Of a stretch of DNA of 64,000 nucleotides, positions 15,447 through 24,542 are shown piece after piece. The DNA is from Caballeronia sp. dw_276. GTDB lineage: Bacteria; Pseudomonadota; Gammaproteobacteria; Burkholderiales; Burkholderiaceae. Under the pieces are notes generated by a model. It did not search any database. It saw only the letters and a program-made list of their open reading frames with translations, and was not told the origin of the DNA. The stretch spans positions 1-64,000 of the forward strand of contig NZ_JAAVUV010000010.1 of assembly GCF_018449635.1 (NCBI RefSeq), in the 5' to 3' direction. Position numbers and translations under genes: made by a program. Every line of letters begins with the position of its first letter. Within the stretch, counting starts at the first letter, position 1.

Positions 15447-17543
15447 TCAAGCCGGCTTCTGCAACAGCTCCTTGAGCCTCGCCATCCGGTCTTTCGGCGA
15501 CATCGGCGCTTCCTCTTCGGTGGGTGGCGGGGCATCGTCGAGAAGCATTTCCGGGATAAACCGCGACGCCTCGCAGACCACCGTCTCGCGCGCCCGCTTG
15601 CGCTTCTTGCACCAGTTCAGATGCAAACTGCGCTGCGCACGCGTGATCGCGACGTACATCAGCCGCCGCTCTTCCTCAATACGGCCCGTGTCCACAGGCG
15701 CATCGGCATCGGCGTCCGGATTGCCACGGTGCGGCATGATTCCCTCTTCCACGCCGACCAGAAAAACGTGCGGATATTCGAGTCCCTTCGATGCATGCAC
15801 CGTCGATAACCTTACGGCATCGGGATTTTCGTCCTTGCCTTCGAGCATGGACATCAGCGCGACCGTCTGGATCAGGCCGAGCAGGTTCTTGCCTTCATCG
15901 CCGAAACCGTCGGCATTGTCGTAGCCCGTTGCTTCCGCGCCCGCTACCTCCGGCTTCGTGCCCTTCTTCTTCAGCCACTCGCAGAATTCGAGCACGTTCT
16001 GCCATTTGGACTGGGCTTGCCGCTCGTCGTGGGCATCGTAGAGATAGGCCTCGTAATGGATGGCTTCCATCATGTCGTCGAGCACTTCGGTCGCCGGATC
16101 ACGCCCCGCCCGGTCGGACAAACGCTGCATCCAGTCGCAAAACGCGCGCAACGGCTCGACTTGCCGGGCCGACAAACGCGCCTCGATCCCGCCCATGAAC
16201 ACGGCCTCGAACAACGAAACCTTCGCCTGGCCCGCGAACGCGCCGAGCGCCTCGAGCGTCGTATTGCCGACACCGCGCCGCGGCGTGGTGATCGCGCGGA
16301 TGAAAGCGGGATCGTCGTCGGGATTTGCGATCAACCGCAGATACGCGACGATGTCCTTGATCTCGGCTTTATCGAAAAAGGATTGGCCGCCGGAAAGCAC
16401 GTACGGAATCCGCTCGCGCCGCAAGACTTGCTCGAAAATCCGCGCCTGGAAATTCCCGCGATACAAAATCGCGTAATCGCGAAACGCCGAGCGCCGCTCG
16501 AATTTATGCGCCGATAACCGGAACACGACCGATTCGGCCTCGTGTTCTTCGTCGTTGCAGGCAGTCACCGTGATGGAATCGCCCATGCCGTGTTCGGACC
16601 AGAGCTTCTTCTCGAACAGCTTGGGATTGTTCGCGATCACGTTGTTCGCGGCGGTCAGAATGCGAACCGTCGATCGATAATTCTGTTCGAGCTTCACCAC
16701 ATGCAGCTTCGGAAAATCCTTGCCCAATTGTGCGAGGTTTTCCAGCGTCGCGCCGCGCCAGCCATAAATGGCCTGATCGTCGTCGCCTACGGCCGTGAAC
16801 GCCGCACGCGGGCCGGCCAACAGCTTCAGCAACTCGTATTGGCAGGCGTTCGTGTCCTGATATTCATCGATCAGCAGGTAACGCAGCCGGTTCTGCCACT
16901 TTTCGCGAACCTGTTCGTTCTCCGCGAAAAGCTGCGCGGGCTTGAGAATCAGGTCATCGAAATCCAGCGCCTGATACGCGTGCAACGTCGCCACATAGCT
17001 CCGGAACACAATCGCGGCCTGCATCTCGTCCTCGTTCGATGCCATCGCCGCCGCCTGATCCGGCGACACCATGCCGTTTTTCCACAGCGAGATGATCGAT
17101 TGGACCTTGCGGATCATGCCCTTGTCCGTGGTTCCGAGCTGTTCCTGGACCATGCCGAAACAATCGCTGGAATCCATGATCGAGAATTGCGGTTTCAGGC
17201 CGACGTGCTCCGCTTCCTGCCGCATGATCTGGACGCCGAGCGAGTGAAACGTCGAGATGGTCAGCTGATTCACCGGCACGCGACGGCCTTCCTTGCCAGG
17301 CGTGGTCAGCGTCTTCCCTTCGAGCAACTTGGCCGTGCGTTCCCGCATTTCGAGCGCGGCCTTGTTCGTGAAGGTCAGCGCGGCGATGTGCTTGGGCTCG
17401 AAACCCTTGCCTTCGATCAAATGCGCGATCTTCTGCGTGATCACGCGCGTCTTGCCGCTGCCGGCGCCGGCGAGCACGAGACACGGACCATCGAGATAGC
17501 GCACCGCTTCGGATTGCGCGGCGTTCATACCTGCTGCGGACAT
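15447..17543 (-). CDS. rep: ATP-dependent DNA helicase Rep (UvrD family)
   Basis: A 698-residue superfamily-1A 3'-5' helicase that helps forks past protein roadblocks and assists restart. Motifs: Q motif/'MNAAQSEAVRYLDGPCLV', Walker A 'AGAGSGKTRVI', Ia 'LTFTNKAALEMRER', II 'LLIDEYQDTNACQYEL', III 'AVGDDDQAIYGWRGA', IV 'LEQNYRS', V 'VHASKGLEYPHVFLVG' and VI 'EEERRLMYVAITRA'. The N-terminus aligns with E. coli Rep rather than UvrD. ATG 17528 (MNAAQ) is an alternative start. It is divergent from the downstream oxidoreductase gene. Confidence 0.92.
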   Translation of the reverse strand: MSAAGMNAAQSEAVRYLDGPCLVLAGAGSGKTRVITQKIAHLIEGKGFEPKHIAALTFTNKAALEMRERTAKLLEGKTLTTPGKEGRRVPVNQLTISTFHSLGVQIMRQEAEHVGLKPQFSIMDSSDCFGMVQEQLGTTDKGMIRKVQSIISLWKNGMVSPDQAAAMASNEDEMQAAIVFRSYVATLHAYQALDFDDLILKPAQLFAENEQVREKWQNRLRYLLIDEYQDTNACQYELLKLLAGPRAAFTAVGDDDQAIYGWRGATLENLAQLGKDFPKLHVVKLEQNYRSTVRILTAANNVIANNPKLFEKKLWSEHGMGDSITVTACNDEEHEAESVVFRLSAHKFERRSAFRDYAILYRGNFQARIFEQVLRRERIPYVLSGGQSFFDKAEIKDIVAYLRLIANPDDDPAFIRAITTPRRGVGNTTLEALGAFAGQAKVSLFEAVFMGGIEARLSARQVEPLRAFCDWMQRLSDRAGRDPATEVLDDMMEAIHYEAYLYDAHDERQAQSKWQNVLEFCEWLKKKGTKPEVAGAEATGYDNADGFGDEGKNLLGLIQTVALMSMLEGKDENPDAVRLSTVHASKGLEYPHVFLVGVEEGIMPHRGNPDADADAPVDTGRIEEERRLMYVAITRAQRSLHLNWCKKRKRARETVVCEASRFIPEMLLDDAPPPTEEEAPMSPKDRMARLKELLQKPA

Positions 17544-17807
17544 CGTTCGGACACTTTGAGATGCGTAAATCGGGCGGACGTTTCAGCCGCCGGAGCTACG
17601 CGTTGGTGAGCAAGAAAGCGAGAAAAATCGTGCGGTTAAGTGAACCGCTCGATTTCGAGAGCGCGATGTTAACACGGAAGAAACTGTCGATCGAAGGCAT
17701 TGGTTCTGACCCTTTCGCTTTGAAAAATGAGCTCGACCGATGGCGTTCCGGGCCGAAACTGCCCCGTGCCACAATACCGGCGTCGCCAATACAAACAGGA
17801 TGCCTGC

Positions 17808-18854
17808 ATGACAGCAATTCTAAAAGTAGGCCTGATGGGCTATGGCTTTGCCGGCGAGACTTTTCACGCGCCCGTGATCGAGCACTGCGGCCGTGCAACG
17901 GTCGCCGCCATCGCGACGGGCAAGCCCGAGCGCGCGCAAGCCGATTATCCCAATGCGAAAATCGTCGAGGATTTCGACGCGCTGCTGGCGCTCGACGACA
18001 TCGATTGCATCGTGATCGCGACGCCGAACGACACGCACTTCGACATGGCCAAAAAGGCGCTCGAAGCGGGCAAGAACATCGTTGTCGATAAACCCGTCAC
18101 GCTCTCCGGCGCAGACGCCAAAACGCTCGCCGATCTCGCCAAATCCCGCGGCTTGCTGTTCGCGCCGTTCCACAACCGCCGATGGGACGGCGATTTCATG
18201 ACCGTGCGCGCGCTGATCGAAAGCGGCCGTCTCGGGCGAGTGACGCATTACGAGTCGCATTTCGACCGGTTCCGCCCGAAAGTGCCGCAGCGTTGGCGCG
18301 AGGAGGCATCGCGCGGCGGCGGTCTGTTGTTCGATCTGGGGCCGCATCTCATCGATCAGGCGCTCGCGCTTTTCGGCGCGCCGCAGACGGTTTTCGCGAG
18401 CGTCAAGGCGCATCGCGATCACGCCAGCGCGCCGGATTACGTCCATTTGCTGCTTGGCTATCCGGACAAGGAAATCGTGCTGCACGCGACCGCGCTCGCC
18501 GCGCTCGAACCGCCGCGCTTCGCCATTCACGGCACACGCGGCAGTTATGTAAAGACGGGACTCGATGTGCAGGAAGACCAGCTGAAAGCCGGTCTGCGCC
18601 CGGGCAACACGGAATTCGGCAAGAATCCGCCGGGCCTTTTGCGCGAAGTCGACGGCGACCACGACCTGCGCCAGGAATTCGCCACGCGCGATGGCGCTTA
18701 TGTTGAGTTTTATCGATCGCTTGCGGCGTCCGTGCTCGATGGCAAGGCGTTCCCCGTCACGGCGCAAGATGCCGTCAACGTCATGACGATCATCGATATT
18801 GCCATTCAGAGCAACGCCGAAGGACGCCGCCTGGACTTTACGCCGCAGCCATAA
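17808..18854 (+). CDS. Gfo/Idh/MocA-family oxidoreductase (YdgJ-like)
   Basis: A 348-residue NAD(P)-dependent oxidoreductase. The N-terminal Rossmann fold has 'VGLMGYGFAGETFHAPVIE', and 'TPNDTHFDMAKKALEAGKN' plus 'VVDKPVTLS' carry the conserved EKP-type catalytic lysine region (here DKP). 'FHNRRWDGDF' and 'ESHFDRFRP' closely match E. coli YdgJ. The physiological substrate is unknown; relatives oxidise sugars or inositols. ATG 17808 is chosen because it starts exactly at the Rossmann strand; the frame is open upstream. Transcription is divergent from rep. Confidence 0.88.
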   Translation: MTAILKVGLMGYGFAGETFHAPVIEHCGRATVAAIATGKPERAQADYPNAKIVEDFDALLALDDIDCIVIATPNDTHFDMAKKALEAGKNIVVDKPVTLSGADAKTLADLAKSRGLLFAPFHNRRWDGDFMTVRALIESGRLGRVTHYESHFDRFRPKVPQRWREEASRGGGLLFDLGPHLIDQALALFGAPQTVFASVKAHRDHASAPDYVHLLLGYPDKEIVLHATALAALEPPRFAIHGTRGSYVKTGLDVQEDQLKAGLRPGNTEFGKNPPGLLREVDGDHDLRQEFATRDGAYVEFYRSLAASVLDGKAFPVTAQDAVNVMTIIDIAIQSNAEGRRLDFTPQP

Positions 18855-18991
18855 CAAACGCCCCACGCCGGACTTTCAAACACACAGCGTTACATTTGCG
18901 GGCCGCTCCGGCGTCAGCCGGCGCCGCTCGCGGACCGTTCTTCTCCGGTCGTCCAGGTCTTATCTTAAAAAACCAGAAGGGGAGAACTTTC

Positions 18992-19369
18992 ATGCTGACG
19001 CTCAAGCAAAGTTGCGCACGTGCGCTCATTGGCGTGGCGCTCGCGGGGTCGCTCGCGGCGTGCGTCGTCGAGCCAACCCGCCAAGTCGATGTCGTGCGCG
19101 AGGCGCCTGCGCGTCCCGATCCGCATGCCGAGGCGGTGCATCGGATGGATCAGGTCAATGGCCGCATCAATTCGCTCTGGCATCACGTCGATCAGCGGGT
19201 GAATCAAGGGTTCTATCCGCCGCCACAGGGCGATGCGTTTCATCATCGCCTGGATGTGATCCGGCAAGAGTCGCGGGACATGGCTTCGCAGCACGGCGGC
19301 GGTTTGTCGGGCGAAGAACAGCGCACGTTGAACGGCGAGCTGGACGGGCTTCAACACGCAATCCAGTAA
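18992..19369 (+). CDS. Small predicted lipoprotein
   Basis: A 125-residue protein with a signal peptide ending in the lipobox L-A-A-C (Cys about 26), so probably anchored to the outer membrane. The mature part is rich in charged residues and Gln/His, with helical stretches, and matches no family I recognise. RBS AGGGGAG precedes ATG 18992. It stands alone between the oxidoreductase and the glycine riboswitch. Confidence 0.7.
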   Translation: MLTLKQSCARALIGVALAGSLAACVVEPTRQVDVVREAPARPDPHAEAVHRMDQVNGRINSLWHHVDQRVNQGFYPPPQGDAFHHRLDVIRQESRDMASQHGGGLSGEEQRTLNGELDGLQHAIQ

Positions 19370-19483
19370 GTTCGATCGCGCTGGCGGACGTTCCCAGCGT
19401 CCGCCAGCCATTAGTCTTTCTCATGGCGCTATCAGCAAAGCTCGTTTGACATTCGTATATCGGTCGCGTAAATTCGCCGCACG

Positions 19484-19748
19484 CGTCGGGAGAGAGCGCT
19501 GGTTGTGTTCGTTGCATCTGGAACAACAATCGAGCGCCGCCGAAGGGGCACACCCACAAACTCTCAGGCAAAAGGACCGGCTGCGTCGAAATTCCGTTTG
19601 TGCAACATCGAATGGAAAATCGCACTCTGGAGAGCGGCATCGGCTGATCAGGCAGTAACGGCCAGTTGCCCACCGAAGGGGCGCGCGTTGGAAGTCGAAA
19701 CATCGGCTCAACAACGTGCAATCTCTCAGGTACCGAGGACAGAGGGGT
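19484..19748 (+). ncRNA. Tandem glycine riboswitch upstream of gcvT
   Basis: Two adjacent glycine aptamers are recognisable. The first (about 19484-19582) has CGGGAGAGA, GCCGAAGGGGCA and CTCTCAGGCAAAAGGACCG. The second (about 19623-19748) has CTCTGGAGAG, CACCGAAGGGGC and ATCTCTCAGGT followed by GGACAGAGGGG. This is the standard cooperative tandem arrangement that switches on gcv expression when glycine binds. A 7-bp hairpin GGGCTTT/AAAGCCC (19774-19794) and a T7 run (19824-19830) lie between it and gcvT and may form the expression platform. Confidence 0.95.
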
Positions 19749-19857
19749 CATGTACCGGATCGCTACGCGGTTTGGGCTTTGCGTTTAAAAGCCCCAGCTC
19801 CGAGCGGGTTCGTCGCATGGCCTTTTTTTGTTTTCGCGTACGCCCGAGGCCCGCTCC

Positions 19858-20982
19858 ATGTCTGATCTTCAACACACGCCCTTGCACGCCACGCACCTCG
19901 CGCTCAACGCGCGCATGGTCGATTTCGGCGGCTGGGACATGCCCGTCAACTACGGTTCGCAGATCGACGAACACCACGCGGTGCGCACCGACGCAGGCAT
20001 GTTCGACGTGTCCCACATGCGCGTCGTCGATTTCACCGGCGACAAAGCGCGCGAATTCTTCAAGTACGCCATCGCGAACAACGTCGACAAGTTGACCGTT
20101 CCAGGCAAGGCGCTTTATTCATGCTTGCTGAACCCGGACGGCGGCGTGATTGACGACCTGATCGTCTATTTCTTCGCCGATGACAATTTCCGCGTCGTCG
20201 TGAACGCCGGCACGGCCGAAAAAGACATCGCGTGGTTCGGCCATCTGAATGCGGAAGGCGGCTTCGGCCTGACGATCACGCCGCGCCGCGATTTCGCGAT
20301 CGTCGCCGTGCAAGGTCCGAATGCGCGCGAAAAGGTCTGGCAAGTGTTGCCGGAAACGCGCGAAGCGACCGCCGATCTCAAACCCTTCAACGCGGTGCAA
20401 TTTCCCGAATCGTCATTCGGCGACGTGATGCTCGCGCGCACCGGCTACACGGGCGAAGACGGCTTCGAAATCATTGTTCCGGCCACGCAAGTGGAAAAAT
20501 TCTGGAACGCGCTGGTAGCGCTTGACGTAAAGCCGGCGGGTCTCGGCGCACGCGACACGCTGCGTCTGGAAGCCGGTATGAACCTCTACGGCCAGGACAT
20601 GGACGATAAAGTCTCGCCGCTCGACGCCGGCCTTTCGTGGACCGTCGACCTGACCGATGCAAATCGCGCTTTCGTCGGACGCGCGGCGCTCGAGGCAAAT
20701 GGATCGAAGGCGCGCTTTGTCGGCCTGATTCTGCAGAAGGAAAACGGCCGCGCCGGTGGTGTACTTCGTGCTCATCAAAAGGTCGTCACGGCCGACGGCG
20801 AAGGCGAGATCACGAGCGGCACATTCTCGCCTTCAATGCAGGAATCCATTGCGTTTGCACGGGTGCCGGCGAACGTGAAACCGGGCGATCAAGTGCACGT
20901 CGTCATCCGCGACAAACAACTGCCGGCAAGCGTGGTAAAACTGCCGTTCGTGCGCAACGGCAAGGTTCTGGCGGCACTTTAA
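19858..20982 (+). CDS. gcvT: Glycine cleavage system T protein (aminomethyltransferase)
   Basis: A 374-residue tetrahydrofolate-dependent aminomethyltransferase that releases ammonia from aminomethyl-lipoyl-H protein and makes methylene-THF. Landmarks: 'DFGGWDMPVNYGSQ', 'MFDVSHM', 'ARTGYTGEDGFEI' and 'LRLEAGMNLYGQDMD'. Normal length. ATG 19858 is chosen because 'MSDLQHTPLHATHL' is the usual start; the frame is open 30 bp further upstream. It is the first gene of gcvT-gcvH-gcvP, directly behind the glycine riboswitch. Confidence 0.97.
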   Translation: MSDLQHTPLHATHLALNARMVDFGGWDMPVNYGSQIDEHHAVRTDAGMFDVSHMRVVDFTGDKAREFFKYAIANNVDKLTVPGKALYSCLLNPDGGVIDDLIVYFFADDNFRVVVNAGTAEKDIAWFGHLNAEGGFGLTITPRRDFAIVAVQGPNAREKVWQVLPETREATADLKPFNAVQFPESSFGDVMLARTGYTGEDGFEIIVPATQVEKFWNALVALDVKPAGLGARDTLRLEAGMNLYGQDMDDKVSPLDAGLSWTVDLTDANRAFVGRAALEANGSKARFVGLILQKENGRAGGVLRAHQKVVTADGEGEITSGTFSPSMQESIAFARVPANVKPGDQVHVVIRDKQLPASVVKLPFVRNGKVLAAL

Positions 20983-21049
20983 GCCGCTTCCGAATACTCG
21001 GCAAAAAGCCACGCACGTCCCACCCTCAAAGACAAATTGGAGCATCCGA

Positions 21050-21430
21050 ATGAGCATCCCGGCCGACCTCAAATACACCGAATCGCACGAATGGGTGCGC
21101 ACTGAATCAGACGGCACCTTTACCGTCGGCATCACGGATCACGCGCAGGAAGCACTCGGCGACGTGGTGTTCGTCGAATTGCCGCCGATCGGCAAGACCG
21201 TCGCTGCGGGCGACGCCATTGCTGTGATCGAATCAGTAAAAGCCGCGTCCGATATCTACGCGCCCGTTTCGGGCGAAATCGTCGGCGCGAACGATGCGTT
21301 GACCGGCTCGCCGGATCAGATCAACGGCACGCCGTACGAAAGCTGGCTCTTCAAGATCAAGCCCGCAGCCGATGCCGGCACGGATCGATTGATTGACGCC
21401 GGCGCTTACGGCACCTCGATCGGCGAGTAA
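21050..21430 (+). CDS. gcvH: Glycine cleavage system H protein
   Basis: A 126-residue lipoyl carrier protein that shuttles the aminomethyl group between P, T and L proteins. The lipoylation lysine is in 'VIESVKAASDIYAPVSGEI'. 'YTESHEWVR' at the N-terminus and 'PYESWLFKI' near the C-terminus are typical. RBS TTGGAGC precedes ATG 21050, 67 bp after gcvT. Confidence 0.97.
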   Translation: MSIPADLKYTESHEWVRTESDGTFTVGITDHAQEALGDVVFVELPPIGKTVAAGDAIAVIESVKAASDIYAPVSGEIVGANDALTGSPDQINGTPYESWLFKIKPAADAGTDRLIDAGAYGTSIGE

Positions 21431-21445
21431 AACTTCTTAACGACT

Positions 21446-21482
21446 GTGCGGCGTGCTTAGCAATAAAACAAACACGCCGCAC
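21446..21482. promoter_or_regulatory. 10-bp perfect inverted repeat between gcvH and gcvP
   Basis: GTGCGGCGTG (21446-21455) and CACGCCGCAC (21473-21482) can pair perfectly around a 17-base A-rich loop. There is no T-tract after the stem, so it is not a classical terminator. It ends 14 bp before the gcvP start and could stabilise the gcvTH part of the transcript or modulate gcvP translation. Confidence 0.45.
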
Positions 21483-21496
21483 CTGCAGGAATTCTC

Positions 21497-24424
21497 ATGA
21501 AGCTCGAACACCCGGATCGTCTGATGAACCGCTCATCCTTGTCCCTCGCCGCGCTCGAATGCCACGATGCCTTCGCCCAGCGGCACATTGGCCCGGATGC
21601 GGCCGACCAGCACGCCATGCTCGACGCGCTTGGTTTCGCGTCGCGCGCGGCGTTCATCGACGCGGTGATTCCCGAAGCTATCCGGCGCCACGAAACGCTG
21701 CCGCTCGGCGCGTTCACGCAGCCGAAAAGCGAGGCGGAAGCGCTGGCATCGCTGAGAAAGCTGGCGGATCAGAATCTGGTGTTCAGAAACTATATTGGTC
21801 AGGGTTATTACGGCACGCACACGCCGGCCGTGATCCTGCGCAACGTGCTTGAAAACCCGGCCTGGTACACGGCTTACACGCCGTATCAGCCGGAGATTTC
21901 GCAAGGCCGTCTGGAAGCGCTGCTGAACTTCCAGCAAATGGTGATCGACTTGACAGGTCTCGCCATGTCGAACGCGTCCTTGCTCGATGAAGCCACCGCC
22001 GCCGCCGAAGCCATGACGCTCTTGCAACGCGTGGGCAAGCCGAAGTCGAACCTGTTTTATATCGCCGACGACGTGTTGCCGCAGACCATCGAAGTCGTGC
22101 AGACGCGTGCGAAACCTGCTGGCATCGAAGTGAAGGTGGGGCCCGCCGCCGATGCCGCTTCGGCCAACGCGTTCGGCGTGTTGCTGCAATATCCCGGCGC
22201 GAATGGCGATGTGCATGATTACCGCGCGTTGACGGAAGCCGTGCATGCGGCGGGCGGTTTTGTGATCGCCGCCGCTGATCTGCTCGCGCTCACGCTGCTC
22301 ACGCCGCCGGGCGAATGGGGCGCGGACGTGGCGATCGGCAATACGCAGCGCTTCGGCGTGCCGGTCGGTTTCGGCGGTCCACACGCGGCGTACATGGCCG
22401 TGCGCGATGACTTCAAGCGCCAGATGCCGGGCCGTCTTGTAGGCGTCACCGTCGACGCCCAGGGCAAGCACGCGCTTCGCCTCGCGCTGCAAACGCGTGA
22501 ACAACATATTCGCCGCGAAAAGGCGACATCGAATGTATGTACGGCGCAGGCTTTGCTCGCGATCATGGCGAGCATGTACGCCGTGTATCACGGGCCGCAC
22601 GGTTTGAAGACCATCGCATTGCGCGTGAATCGCGTGGCGTCGATCTTCGCGGCCGGCGTGCAAAAGCTTGGCTACACGCTCGCGAACGAAACTTTCTTCG
22701 ATACGGTCACGATCGTTAGCGGCGCGAATACCACGGCGTTGCATCAGGCCGCATCCGCCTTGCGCGTGAACTTGCGCCACATCGATGCAACACGCGTAGG
22801 CGTTTCCGTCGATGAAACCACTTCGCGCGACGACCTGCTCAAGCTCTTCGCATTGTTCGCGGAAGTGGCGGGCAAGACGGAAACGTTCGATATCGACGCG
22901 CTGGATTCGGACGCCAAATCCTCCTTGCCGAAAGCATTGGAACGCACGAGCGAATACCTCACGCATCCGGTCTTCAACCGCCATCATTCCGAGCACGAAA
23001 TGCTGCGCTACTTGCGCAGTCTCGCCGACAAAGATCTCGCGCTCGATCGCACGATGATCCCGCTCGGCTCCTGCACCATGAAGCTGAACGCGACATCGGA
23101 AATGCTGCCGGTGACGTGGCCGGAATTCGCGCAGATTCATCCGTTCGCGCCGGCTGAGCAGACCGTCGGTTACCGGACCATGATCGATCAGCTCGAGCAG
23201 ATGCTGGTGGCGTGTACGGGCTACGCGGCGGTATCGCTGCAACCGAATGCCGGCTCGCAGGGCGAATACGCCGGCTTGCTGATCATTCACGCGTATCACG
23301 CGTCGCGCGGCGAAGGGCATCGGAATATTTGCTTGATCCCGTCGTCGGCGCATGGGACGAATCCCGCATCGGCGCAAATGGCAGGCATGCAGGTCGTGGT
23401 CGTTGCCTGCGATGAACAAGGCAACGTCGATATCGCCGACTTGAAAACGAAGGCCGAAAAGCACGCGGCGAATCTCGCCGCGATCATGATCACGTATCCG
23501 TCGACGCACGGCGTGTTCGAAGCTAATGTCCGCGAAATTTGCGAGATCGTGCACGGGCACGGCGGCCAGGTTTATGTGGACGGCGCGAACATGAACGCGA
23601 TGGTCGGTCTCACCGCGCCGGGCCAGTTCGGCGGCGACGTTTCGCATTTGAATCTGCACAAGACGTTCTGCATTCCGCACGGCGGCGGCGGACCGGGCGT
23701 GGGTCCCGTTGCTGTCGGCGCGCATTTGGCGAAGTTCCTGCCGAATCAGCAATCGACCGGTTATCAACGCGATGCATCGGGCATTGGGGCGGTATCGTCG
23801 GCGCCTTATGGCTCGGCCGCGATCTTGCCGATCTCGTGGATGTACATCGCGATGATGGGCGCAGAAGGCCTCACGGCCGCGACCGAAAGCGCGATTCTCG
23901 CCGCGAATTATGTGGCCAAGCGCCTCGCGCCGCATTACCCCGTGCTGTACAGCGGCGCGGGCGGTCTGGTCGCGCACGAATGCATTCTCGATCTGCGTCC
24001 GTTGAAAGAGACGAGCGGCATTTCGGTCGAGGATGTGGCGAAGCGTTTGATCGATTACGGTTTTCATGCGCCGACCATGAGCTTCCCGGTTCCCGGCACG
24101 CTGATGGTCGAACCGACGGAATCCGAGTCGAAGGAGGAATTGGATCGGTTTATCGATGCAATGATCGCCATTCGCGACGAAATCCGTGCGGTCGAAGAAG
24201 GCAAGTCGGATCGCGAAGACAATCCGCTGAAGCACGCACCGCATACGGCGGCGGTGGTTGTGGCGGACGAATGGACGCACAAGTATTCGCGCGAAACGGC
24301 GGCGTATCCGGTGGAATCCCTGGTGGCGCGCAAGTACTGGCCACCGGTGGGCCGTGCGGACAACGCTTACGGCGACCGGAACCTGTTCTGCTCGTGCATT
24401 CCGCTGTCGGAGTACGGCGAATAA
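21497..24424 (+). CDS. gcvP: Glycine dehydrogenase (decarboxylating), P protein
   Basis: A 975-residue single-chain PLP enzyme that decarboxylates glycine and loads the aminomethyl group on GcvH. The PLP lysine is in 'HLNLHKTFCIPHGGGGPGVG', followed by the conserved glycine-rich loop. Both homologous halves are present, as in proteobacterial one-gene P proteins. ATG 21497 ('MKLEHPDRLMNRSSL') fits Burkholderia orthologues. The opposite strand is open for about 900 codons here; this is a composition effect. Confidence 0.97.
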   Translation: MKLEHPDRLMNRSSLSLAALECHDAFAQRHIGPDAADQHAMLDALGFASRAAFIDAVIPEAIRRHETLPLGAFTQPKSEAEALASLRKLADQNLVFRNYIGQGYYGTHTPAVILRNVLENPAWYTAYTPYQPEISQGRLEALLNFQQMVIDLTGLAMSNASLLDEATAAAEAMTLLQRVGKPKSNLFYIADDVLPQTIEVVQTRAKPAGIEVKVGPAADAASANAFGVLLQYPGANGDVHDYRALTEAVHAAGGFVIAAADLLALTLLTPPGEWGADVAIGNTQRFGVPVGFGGPHAAYMAVRDDFKRQMPGRLVGVTVDAQGKHALRLALQTREQHIRREKATSNVCTAQALLAIMASMYAVYHGPHGLKTIALRVNRVASIFAAGVQKLGYTLANETFFDTVTIVSGANTTALHQAASALRVNLRHIDATRVGVSVDETTSRDDLLKLFALFAEVAGKTETFDIDALDSDAKSSLPKALERTSEYLTHPVFNRHHSEHEMLRYLRSLADKDLALDRTMIPLGSCTMKLNATSEMLPVTWPEFAQIHPFAPAEQTVGYRTMIDQLEQMLVACTGYAAVSLQPNAGSQGEYAGLLIIHAYHASRGEGHRNICLIPSSAHGTNPASAQMAGMQVVVVACDEQGNVDIADLKTKAEKHAANLAAIMITYPSTHGVFEANVREICEIVHGHGGQVYVDGANMNAMVGLTAPGQFGGDVSHLNLHKTFCIPHGGGGPGVGPVAVGAHLAKFLPNQQSTGYQRDASGIGAVSSAPYGSAAILPISWMYIAMMGAEGLTAATESAILAANYVAKRLAPHYPVLYSGAGGLVAHECILDLRPLKETSGISVEDVAKRLIDYGFHAPTMSFPVPGTLMVEPTESESKEELDRFIDAMIAIRDEIRAVEEGKSDREDNPLKHAPHTAAVVVADEWTHKYSRETAAYPVESLVARKYWPPVGRADNAYGDRNLFCSCIPLSEYGE

Positions 24425-24449
24425 AGCAGCAGACCTGCCATCGATTCAA

Positions 24450-24481
24450 CTGTGCGGCTTTTCCCGAAGCCGTACAGTTTT
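24450..24481 (+). terminator. Rho-independent terminator of the gcv operon
   Basis: An 11-bp stem, CTGTGCGGCTT paired with AAGCCGTACAG (one G-T pair), with loop TTCCCG and followed by TTTT. It lies 25 bp after the gcvP stop, so gcvTHP ends here and the next gene has its own promoter. Confidence 0.8.
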
Positions 24482-24542
24482 GCCGGATTCGCGCAACACC
24501 AGATACCATCTCACCCGAACGAAGCCAATCAGGGAGTTTTGC

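Noticed and set aside
21533..24280. 915-codon antisense frame across gcvP
   Set aside because: Arg/His-rich, no recognisable motifs, and fully opposite a conserved P protein. Typical third-position GC effect.
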